Positions 29,001 to 36,500 of a stretch of DNA of 64,000 bases are shown here, in pieces. Source of the stretch: Pelagomonas calceolata (taxonomy: Eukaryota; Sar; Pelagophyceae; Pelagomonadales; Pelagomonadaceae); assembly GCA_918797485.1 (NCBI GenBank), contig CAKKNE010000002.1, forward strand, positions 4,616,501 through 4,680,500, given 5' to 3'. How positions within the stretch are numbered: the stretch's first letter is position 1; every line of letters starts with the position of its first letter. The position numbers and the translations under genes are program-made. Below the pieces are notes generated by a model, which was not told the DNA's origin, did no database searches, and was given only the letters and a program-made list of their open reading frames with translations.

Positions 29001-30474
29001 ATACATTGTGCTCTTTACCGAGTATGATGAAAGAGAAGAATTAGCAAGGGAGGACCTGCGCTGGTATGAAGACGAAGACGAGGAGGAGTATGAGGACGAG
29101 GTAGCATCGTACGAGGAAGAAAAGCCCCCCGAGCGCGGCTCGCGGCCCGGCGAGGTCGTCCAGGAAGCTCCAGAGCCGAAGGAGGCGGGCGACGGCGACG
29201 GGGAAGAGCCAGAACATAAAGAGGCGAAGTGGGGGGGACCCTTGACCGAGGGCGGCCACGACGATCCTCGCGCCGATACCACACCTAGAGATGATTATGG
29301 GCGACGGCTGAAAGGTTCGAGGCTGCTGGAGTACATGGACCAGGGGCCGCTTGGGGCCGATGCGGTCTACTATAGGTATAGGCGGGGTCCTCCTGACGAG
29401 GACGTCGAGGAACTGGAAGGTGATGCGGTGAATGAGGCTCTACGAATACCGGCCTGGCCGCCGGCTCCACTACTACCACTGTCAAATGAGGAGTATAACC
29501 AGCGGCCCGAACAACCGTCATCAGAATACGAGAATTGTGCTGGCGACTTTGCGGAGGGTGATGAGGATAGGACCGTGGAGTTGTGGGACCCTTCTGATGA
29601 TAAGAAGCGCAAGAGTCGTGTGGAGAGGGAATTACCCAGTATTATGCCAAATGAGGAGGGTCCTCGGGGCTCGAGGAAAGACGACGACGCCGTCTATGCA
29701 GCCGACCGGGTAGAAAAGGAAGCGACTCAGGATCCGAAGGTGCTTGCGTTGAGACGGTTGCGGGTCGGCCAACGCGTCGATTACCGGGACCCCGTCGGCG
29801 GGTGGGGCCATTCTGGAGGCGTCATCGTTGGGGAAGTCGGTCGTACTACGTGGGACGTGGAACTCGATCGCGGCGGCATCCTGCGAGATGTCGATGAGCG
29901 AGACCTCAAGAAACTCAACAAGAAGCAACAGGGTATCTTGGAGAACGCGTGGGATCGGGGACCGACGGATATGTGCGCATCGACGGCGTTTTTGCTGGGG
30001 CAGCACGATCATAATAGAGCATCAGTACCAGTACCTGAGCGGTTGCGGTGCTTTGCGTGCGAGGGGTGTCTGGCGACGCCGTGCGGGGAATGCGCGCCTT
30101 GTAAAGACGATCGCGCGAACGGCGGTCCGGGAAAACTTCGACGAGTGTGTGTCCGGTGTCGGTGCAAGGAAGCCAGCGAGGTCGCGGCGTCGGCGCTGGC
30201 GCGTGCCGGGAGGTATCGGCAGGCGCCGCAAGCCCCGCAGATCCTCGAGCAGCTCGAGGACTACCTGCAAAACTGCGGCGGTGCCGCGGGTAGTGCCGAT
30301 GGGTGGACCATTGATGTGGTCGAACGCAAGGGCGGCGAGACGGCAGGCGGCCACGACGTCTACTACTTCCCGCCCGACGGCGGCAAGCGGTGCCGGAGTC
30401 GCGCTGAAGTGGCTCGTGCCTTGGGGCTGCAGCCGGCGAAAGGGAAAAAATATTCTAGCAAATCTAAGAAATAG
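26068..30474 (+). CDS. SAP2 - Tudor-like x10 - CXXC - MBD chromatin protein
   Basis: 1468 residues from the ATG at 26068. Two SAP motifs come first (KKMKVDELRAALEAAGADT near 28-46 and KKMKVEELRAALEAAGEDT near 110-128), typical DNA/scaffold-binding helices. Residues about 165-1000 hold ten Tudor-like repeats of the type GAELLGRKSDDGQYYDVVVE with EVTETGYKVLFTEYGDREEL, separated by acidic linkers; these could bind methylated Lys/Arg. An SH3-like unit follows at 1230-1281 (RVGQRVDYRDPVGGWGHSG). A CXXC zinc finger spans about 1328-1367 (CFACEGCLATPCGECAPCKD, then NGGPG and C-x2-C-x-C), which in animals binds unmethylated CpG. The C-terminus is an MBD-like segment (GWTIDVVERKGGETAGGHDV, then CRSRAEVARALGL) at about 1412-1452. 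It is presumably nuclear and reads CpG and histone or arginine marks. Confidence 0.82.
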   Translation: MASDDEAAPAAFDDEDATRLAKKMKVDELRAALEAAGADTEGTKPALVERLVAAQRAAASPQPMEEDSDADAPMEARNGHDSGDEAEEDEAEPAAFDEEEATRRAKKMKVEELRAALEAAGEDTEGTKPVLVERAVAAARAAAEEENSGEYGEEGYDSDEGYPVEEGDDIDVGARLLGKFSGDGRYYDCVVEEVTETGYQVLFTEYGDSEELSRERLRYYAAEDDSCAGDEEGYFVEEVVEGAELLGRKSDDGQYHNVMVEEVTEAGCKVLFTEFGDDEENRAELPLENLRYPYAAEEEEEEGYDAEDGYYDDSNDEAIAVGAELSGKFSGDGLYYDVVVEEVTENGYQVLFPGGPIREVVPREQLRPRPTENDEFRYYDEEGGYYDEQGHYYDAEGNQYVVTEEDGAEEDDGDEVGYFIQEGQEIAVGNVLLGKKSDDGQYHNVIVEEVTESGYKVLFTEHEGEDGDREELPREHLRYYYEEDYADDEPGYPVEEGHDIAVGNNLLGRSDGRYYDVIVEEVTETGYKVLFTATGDREELPRERLRFYDGDEEGYFVEEGAAIAVGAELLGRKSDDGQYCNCVVEEVTETGCKVLFTAYDDGEGNRAELPREHLRIAYPYEEGDDDDDEEEEGDEEGYFVAEEGIPVGAELLGRKSDDGQYYDVVIEEVTETGYRVLFTAYEGEDGDREELPIEHLRYYYPDEEGDGDDDDEEGDGDEEGLFVEEDCDDIAVGAELLGRWSEDGEYYDVVVEEVTETGYRVLFTAYEGEDGDREELPIEHLRYYYPDEEGDDDEGEEEGADEDAAPSEDGLAVGDDEGPTFRVGDAVVDGKTGEVGEVVGKVPGWWKIRIPSSAQVQSRREKDLTAAGEGDEGSDDINVGAELLGRWSEDGEYYDCVVEEVTETGYLVLFTEYGDREELQIDDLRWYDDEDEEEDGYGTDDCYSIESSDDIDVGAELLGKYSDGLYYDCVVEEVTENGYIVLFTEYDEREELAREDLRWYEDEDEEEYEDEVASYEEEKPPERGSRPGEVVQEAPEPKEAGDGDGEEPEHKEAKWGGPLTEGGHDDPRADTTPRDDYGRRLKGSRLLEYMDQGPLGADAVYYRYRRGPPDEDVEELEGDAVNEALRIPAWPPAPLLPLSNEEYNQRPEQPSSEYENCAGDFAEGDEDRTVELWDPSDDKKRKSRVERELPSIMPNEEGPRGSRKDDDAVYAADRVEKEATQDPKVLALRRLRVGQRVDYRDPVGGWGHSGGVIVGEVGRTTWDVELDRGGILRDVDERDLKKLNKKQQGILENAWDRGPTDMCASTAFLLGQHDHNRASVPVPERLRCFACEGCLATPCGECAPCKDDRANGGPGKLRRVCVRCRCKEASEVAASALARAGRYRQAPQAPQILEQLEDYLQNCGGAAGSADGWTIDVVERKGGETAGGHDVYYFPPDGGKRCRSRAEVARALGLQPAKGKKYSSKSKK

Positions 30475-30481
30475 CACATTA

Positions 30482-31567
30482 TCAGACTTTTCCCATTTCC
30501 ACCGCGTCCCCGATCTGGTCGTAGCCGCCCTTCGACCCCCTCAATGGATTCGGGATGGACGGCATCGACGTGCGCATCGCTGGAGGGCGAGAAGGCACGT
30601 CGACGAACTGCGCGCCGCCCAGCGCCTCGCGCTTCCGCCGCTTCACAATGGCCTGGCGGATGGCGCAGGCCGTGATCGCCGCGGCGACGAGCGCGATCAG
30701 GATCGCGGCCGTCGACGACGCGTCGGCCGACGCGGCGCCGAACGGCGTCGGCGCCAGCGTGCCGTCGTCGTCGTCATCATCGCTGCGCAGCGGCCGCGTG
30801 CTGATCACATCACCGCCGTGGCTGGCCATATGTGGCGGCGCCGTCGGTCGATTCCCCGAGGAGTAGGCCGCCGCCCAGCTGGACGGCACGCAGGCGGCGT
30901 CCGCGCTCCGCGAGACGACGCCGCCGCAGGCGTCGCAGTCGTTGCCGATACATTTAGTATCGTGCGCGCACTGACAGAGGGGGCATAGAGTGGTGGCGTC
31001 GAGGGGGCCCGCCCGGTCCGACAGGTAGGAGCCGCCGCCACATTGGTAGGTACCGTGAAAGGGGCCTGCGATGGCCGCCGAGCGCGCGGGGCAGAAGCCG
31101 GCCATGCTGCCCCAACCCACACACTGCGCGTGCACCTCGCGAGCCGCACATTTGATGGCTGTGGCCGAATCGCACTCGATGACGACCGTGGCGCCGCCAC
31201 TTTCGCTGTGACAATCGAACGAGTCCGCCCAGGCCTCGCAGGCCGGCAGGTCGGACGTGGCTTCGAGCTGCACCTTCAGAGGCCTTCCGTCGAGGCATGG
31301 AATAGACACATCACCTAAGGCGTCGACCTCGCCGCGCCACGTCGGCACATCGACCACAGCTCTCACCTTAGGATAGGTCAGCGTCGCCTTCTGGGCGCAG
31401 CGGTTGGCCACGCGGAACTCGGCGCCGCTCGGCGGCGACTCGTGCGGCAGCTGCGACGGCGCCTTGCCCTCGAGTTCCTTGCCTTTTTTTTCTACAGAAC
31501 CTTCGCTTGGCAGCGAGGGCGACGCGGCTGCGAGCGCGATAATGACTGCTAGTGTGTGGGCGCGCAT
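30482..31567 (-). CDS. Secreted/type I membrane protein, Cys-rich, unknown family
   Basis: 361 residues with a signal peptide (MRAHTLAVIIALAAASPSLP), an ectodomain of about 230 residues with some 20 cysteines (for example CPLCQCAHDTKCIGNDCDAC), and one transmembrane helix near residue 290 (ILIALVAAAITACAI) followed by a basic stop-transfer (KRRKR) and a cytoplasmic tail. The N-terminal part of the ectodomain (FRVANRCAQKATLTYPKVRA) looks like a small beta domain. No family was recognised. The topology suggests a surface or endomembrane receptor-like protein. It ends 6 bp from the stop of the SAP/Tudor gene. Confidence 0.7.
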   Translation of the reverse strand: MRAHTLAVIIALAAASPSLPSEGSVEKKGKELEGKAPSQLPHESPPSGAEFRVANRCAQKATLTYPKVRAVVDVPTWRGEVDALGDVSIPCLDGRPLKVQLEATSDLPACEAWADSFDCHSESGGATVVIECDSATAIKCAAREVHAQCVGWGSMAGFCPARSAAIAGPFHGTYQCGGGSYLSDRAGPLDATTLCPLCQCAHDTKCIGNDCDACGGVVSRSADAACVPSSWAAAYSSGNRPTAPPHMASHGGDVISTRPLRSDDDDDDGTLAPTPFGAASADASSTAAILIALVAAAITACAIRQAIVKRRKREALGGAQFVDVPSRPPAMRTSMPSIPNPLRGSKGGYDQIGDAVEMGKV

Positions 31568-32061
31568 CGCTGCCGTGTCGCGCGCGCGGCGTTTCTGCGA
31601 CTGGCGCTAAGTGGTGCTCTCTTGCGCGGCGAATTTCCGCCTCGCTTCGTGCGGTGCGTCAACGCCGTATGTAAGACGTGTGCACGGTGAACTCTGCGTG
31701 ACCAGTAAGCCGGTTTTGAGGCGGTGCGCAGCGATTTCTCTCCTTTGCGAGCAGCGCGATTATCTAGCGTACCGTGAGATACTAGCAATGTATACCTATC
31801 TGATACTTCATCTATCATACTTATAATAAGAAATAAAATTAAGGAATACCAAGAAGAGACTTCTGACCTGCTTGGCTTACCCAACGTGGTAAGGTAAAGT
31901 ACTTACTACCTAGGACCCCTATACATCTATACATATGTAGGGGCAAAATTTTTCTTGGATGAGAAAACCGGCCGGTCCTGTCTGTTCTGTTCGTTCTGTT
32001 TGTTGGGTTGCTATGGAAAACGAGATATTAGCCGGCGGTACGCCGTCGCCGCGACCGCTCG
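31568..32061. other. Spacer with an AT-rich block and inverted repeat
   Basis: About 490 bp without a supported gene. Bases about 31775-31955 are markedly AT-rich against the GC-rich surroundings. CCCCTATACATCTATACATA at about 31917 runs into TGTAGGGG, making an imperfect palindrome of about 28 bp. It could be a terminator hairpin, a small decayed element or promoter DNA; nothing decides among these. Confidence 0.35.
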
Positions 32062-32833
32062 CTACACGGCGAGCTCCGCCGGCAGGAAGTACCGGAACGC
32101 GTCGCGCAAATCGTCGTCCCGGCCGCGCGCGAAGAGGCGGTCCATGGACCGCGCGACCTGCTTCTCCGACAGGAGCCCCTGGTCGTAGCGGCGGAGCGTG
32201 GCCAGGGCCTCGGCGTGGGCCGTAGGACCCAAACCGCGGCGGAGCTCCTCCAAAAACTCGGCGACGAGCCGCGACTCGTCTTCATCAACAGCGATGATGC
32301 CGGCGTCGTCCTCGTCGTCGGTGTTGGGATCGGGATCGCCGACGACGAGGAAGTAGCGCGCGACCTGTGCGGTACGTCGCGTCGATGGCGTGGCGCCACG
32401 AAGAGTTGATTTCCGCGATTTCCGCACGGCGCGATACGACGCGCCGCAACCGCGTGCCGACGGATTTTCGGATCTTATCTAAATCGTCGCCGTACTTGCG
32501 CACGGCGCGCTCGAATTTTTGAGAAGTCTCCGGCGACCAGTCCTTGCCCCGTATCGCCATCTCGCGCTCGAGCGCCGCGGGGTCCTCCACAAACGACCCG
32601 CCCCGCCCCTCGGCGGGCGGCGGGCGGCGCCGGTCGAGCCGCGGCAGCGACGCCTGGTGCCGCGGCCCAATTTTTATTTTGGCGTGGCTCCAGTCCGTCT
32701 TGTTCGAGAGCGGCCGCGGCCGCGGGCGGCTCTCCTTGCGGACCGCGGTGTGCATCGCGCGGTCGGCCTCTTTTTCCGCGGCCGCATAGAAACCCTCGGG
32801 CAGTTTGCCGGGGCGGCGGCGGGCGGCGAGCAT
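32062..32833 (-). CDS. SANT-domain nuclear protein (2 exons)
   Basis: Exon 1 32833-32438 and exon 2 32364-32062 encode 232 residues. The SANT/Myb-like helix set is KDWSPETSQKFERAVRKYG, then DLDKIRKSVGTRLRRV, with ARYFLVVGD supplied from exon 2 across the splice. This resembles SANT domains of MIER/CoREST-type co-repressors (W-S-x-E-E-x-x-x-FE-x-A-L-x-x-YGKDF). The N-terminal part is basic. The C-terminal part is acidic and then helical (ESRLVAEFLEELRRGLG), possibly a dimerising region. No ELM2 domain was seen. It probably acts in chromatin regulation. Confidence 0.75.
32365..32437 (-). mobile_element. Introner of 73 bp in the SANT gene
   Basis: Minus-strand reading: GTATCGCG, then CCGTGCGGAAATC at the left and GACGTACCGCACAG at the right (reverse complement CTGTGCGGTACGTC). 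Bases after the element are GTCGCGCG, matching the left GTATCGCG at six of eight positions, so a slightly decayed target duplication is likely. The donor GT is the start of the left duplicate and the acceptor AG ends the right repeat. The splice is in phase 0 and joins RRV to VARYF, completing the SANT domain. Confidence 0.78.
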
Positions 32834-33500
32834 CGTGGTTCGGCGGCGCGCTCGCGGCGTGTTTTGAGGGTTCGCCCTCGCGTTGCGGCGGTGTCGCGCG
32901 CGCAGCGAATCGACCTGTTTTACTCGGGTCACTCTGAGAGAGCAGGTTGCAACTTGCAACTTGCAAGCTCTCCTGAGCCCGGCGATTATCAATGCGGCGT
33001 TGCGTCGCGCGTACTTGGCGATCTGCGTTATTTACGCAACACACTGATCGATGCCTAAGAAAAAAGTTGCGCTGGGCTCGTAAAACCCGTTTTGTTTTTC
33101 GGAGTTCTCTTCCGGTGAAGCATGCATGCTTCTCCACAGGGATGGCTCCCCGGGCTACAGCTTGCCTTCCATTTATGATTTCTCCTCTCCGCAGGCATCT
33201 GGAGGGGGGGAGCAAAAAGCTGCAAAAACGAAGCCATTCCTGGGTTCGCCTTGGCAGCAAGTGCCACAAAAGAAGCCAATCAATTGCCCATCAATACCGA
33301 TCGAGCGCGGAGCTGTCTATCGTGCATTCGGCAGCTCCAGGCAGAGATCTCTGCTGTGCGCTCGGGAACAGGGAGAGTTTCGGCAACCGCGCGAGACAGC
33401 CGAAAGGCTGCGCGGCTGACACCGCGGCCGGCCCTGCATAGCTAGCACCGCAAAACACGCGGCCGGCCCTGCAGCTAGCACCGCAAAACCGCGCGTCAAA
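32834..33500. promoter_or_regulatory. Divergent spacer between SANT gene and PH/PDZ gene
   Basis: About 670 bp between two opposite starts, with no protein-like frame. Immediately before the plus-strand ATG, an imperfect 35-bp tandem duplication (33423-33489; unit contains GCGGCCGGCCCTGCA, then GCTAGCACCGCAAAAC) occupies the position of the leader or core promoter. Confidence 0.4.
33423..33489. repeat. Two-copy 35-bp tandem repeat just upstream of a start codon
   Basis: Copies begin at about 33423 and 33458 and differ by a short indel (TA) and a few bases. Both contain the palindrome GGCCGGCC and end with AGCACCGCAAAAC. Confidence 0.7.
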
Positions 33501-36500
33501 ATGAGCGGCATCCCGCGCAGTAGGGAAGGCGAGCTCCTCAAAAAAGAAAAGGGCCCCTTGGGAGCGAAGTGGACGCGGAAACTCGTCGTTGTTGATGGAA
33601 GAAAAGGCACGGTAAGGTATCATCGGCCGACGGACGACAAGAGCGATGTTCCCAGAAAAATCTTCCATTTGAAGTCCATGACGCTCATTGAAGATTGCAT
33701 GGGCCCGAAGAAAGCCCCCCACGCTCTAGAATTGAGGGATCTCAAGGGCTATTCTCTTATTTTAGCTTGCGAGAGAGGTGCAGGAGAAAAAGAGGCCTGG
33801 CGGAGCCTGTTAGCACCCTTATGTGCGGGCGGCACGCCTGTTGCTGCAGCTCGCACGGCATCGACGGACTGGGTCGATCCACAATCAAAACCACCGGAGG
33901 AGGACGAGCCGTGGCCCGTGCCGCAAACTTTTGACAGTGCTCTGGCCAAGCCGTTCGAGACCTACGAGGCGACCTTCCTGCCGGACCAACCGCTGGGTAT
34001 CCAACTACGACTCGAACCGGAGGTGGATGGGAAGCGCGCCATCCTCGTGCTCGAGGTCAAGGACACGTGTCCGCAGAAAGGTACTATACAATCGGGCGAC
34101 GAGTTGGTAGGGGTACAAAATGAACCGCCCTTGACACCACGAACGACCGATGAATTCAAGAAGTGCACGACCGAACTGGCGCGAAAACCGAGACCATTGG
34201 TACTAGTTTTCCGGCGGGAGGTCAGTGAGACGCCGTTCGACGAGCCCGACGACTCGCCCAAGGTCCGCGACGCAGCGTCCTTACGCCATCGACGCGACTC
34301 GGCTCCATCTTCTGAGCCAATTCATTCGCGTCGGGGCCTCGCGTCAATGGCGTCTTCACGAGACCGCGCCGCCGCGACGCCGTCATAATGATCACAACGC
34401 AGGCGCCCTCCTTCGACGAGGCCCCTCCTTCACATGTCGTGGACGAGCCCGTGCGGCTGAACGCGACGTGCGAGCAGCCGCCTACGTCGTTAACTCTCTG
34501 TTTGGCTCGTAGTGATGAATTTTCGCGCGCGTGTGTCCGAGTCGAGAAAGGATCATGTGCTGGGTTACAGGTATTAGATGACCTCGTGGCCCTGGACGCG
34601 GAGGACCTGACGCTCGTCGACGCGGAGACAGCTCTAGAACGCCTGACGCAGCGATTGATGCGGGGACCCTTTCCTTGCAGGGTCGGCGTGCTGAGGAGGC
34701 CGAGCGTCTTCAGCCTCGAGTTCCCCGACGACGGGAGGCCTCTTGGTGTCGTATTACGACTGATAACACCTCCCACGGGCGGCGCGTCGCGCGTTCTAGT
34801 GGAGAGTATACATAGAGACGACGGGCCGGCGGGGGAATTAGAACCGAGGAATGATGAATTGGTGGCGATCGAGGGCGAGCCCATTGGCCGGGACTGCGGG
34901 CCGGCCGACTTTGATGCTTTATTACTCAAATTGAAGGGTGCTGCAAGACCGCTCAAACTCACATTCGTGCGCGCGGGGAGCATGTCCCAGGACCCGCGCG
35001 ACGCCACGATTTATGGAAGAGCCGTCATCGAGGAGCCGCCTGTATCCTTCGAGGAAACCAGAGCGGCGGCGATGTCGCCGTCAGCGGCCTTCGGGGCTCC
35101 GGTCGATCCCGTGGCAGCAGATGATGGAAGTGACTGGGGCGACCCTCCTCCTTCAACGGACGATTCTTCATCCGACGAGGGCGCCGCAATTGGTGTGGAT
35201 GCGAACATCGTGGAAGTCTCCGACGACGCGGCGGCCGTCTCTGATGAAGAGCCGCCGCCTCCACCCATCGTCGTGCCGCCGGTCGCCGACGTCCCGGCGC
35301 CGACGCCGTCGAAGCTCGCGGCATTTATGGCCAGCACGCCGAACCCCACGTCGCCGACCGCGTGAAAATCAAATTTCAGGCGTCTCACGCGACATGAGGA
35401 CCTCAATCACTGGTTGATGTCCACGCAGGTCGCCGAAGCCCACAAGTCAACAGACGCCGTCGCCGCCGCCGCCTCCCCAGGACGAGTCCCCGGGCGAACT
35501 TGGAAGGAGCGTCATCGAGCAGGTCGCGTCCTTCGGCGACGCGCCGTCGGCCGCGCTTGAGTTGGAGGCGGTACGGGCCGAGCTCGAGAGCAGCGCGCGA
35601 GCGTTGGCGCGGGCTCGAGAAGAGCGGTCCGCGGCGGTTCGGGAGCTGGAAGAGGTGGCCGAGGACGCGAAGGTGCAGCGGGAAAGAGTCGGGAAACTGG
35701 AGCAAGAAAGGAGAGCGTCGCTCGAGCTGCAGAGCGCGTCTGAACAGTTAAGTAAGCAGCGCGACTCTTTACAGTCTGAAGTGGAAGCGTTGCGCAATGA
35801 ACTCAAAGCGCGGGAAGAGAAGAACCGGGAGCTCGAGGCGTCGACGCGGGCGAGGGACGCGTCCCTAGAATCTCTACGCAAGAAGCTGTCCGAGGCCGAG
35901 AGCCGCACGACGAAGGCTGAACAGGCCGTCTTAGACAGACGGGCCTCGCTCGAGGTCGCGGAAGATCATGTGAGGGCGGTCTCGGCGGCGGCGCCGATGG
36001 CGGTTGCGGCGGCGGCGCCGAGGGCGGACGCCGCTGCGGCGCCGAGGACGGATGCCGCGGCGGCGCCACCGGAGAACGTCCGAGCTTCCGGAATCGAGGC
36101 CGTAATAGCCGACGACTACGTGAACGGGGACTGCTCTGGAGAAGACTTAGCTCAATTGTTACAAAACTGCGTCTCACCCCCTCCCTCCAAGGTAGAGTTG
36201 GTCACAGCATTGATCAGGGTCGTGCCCGATTCATTGACCCAACCCTTCTGGTGCGATGCGGACGAGGCCGGACATGCTCTCGCACAAGCGGAAGGGGACT
36301 GGGTCGCCGTGCTCGATACGGTTGTAGAAGCCGTAGCACCAAGTTTTGAAGCATCACTACCCTTACTTTTCGGCGAAATAATGAAATTAGCTGATGAGCC
36401 TCGCAAGAAATTAAGTGAGTGGCGCCGGAAGGCCGCCGACATCTCGACGCAAATCAAGCACGACAAGCGTACCGTAAATGCCGAAGCGCTGCGGAGGACG

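Noticed and set aside
27000-29100. Tudor array as a possible satellite or mobile repeat
   Set aside because: Units differ in length and sequence outside conserved codons and remain in frame; it is a protein repeat.
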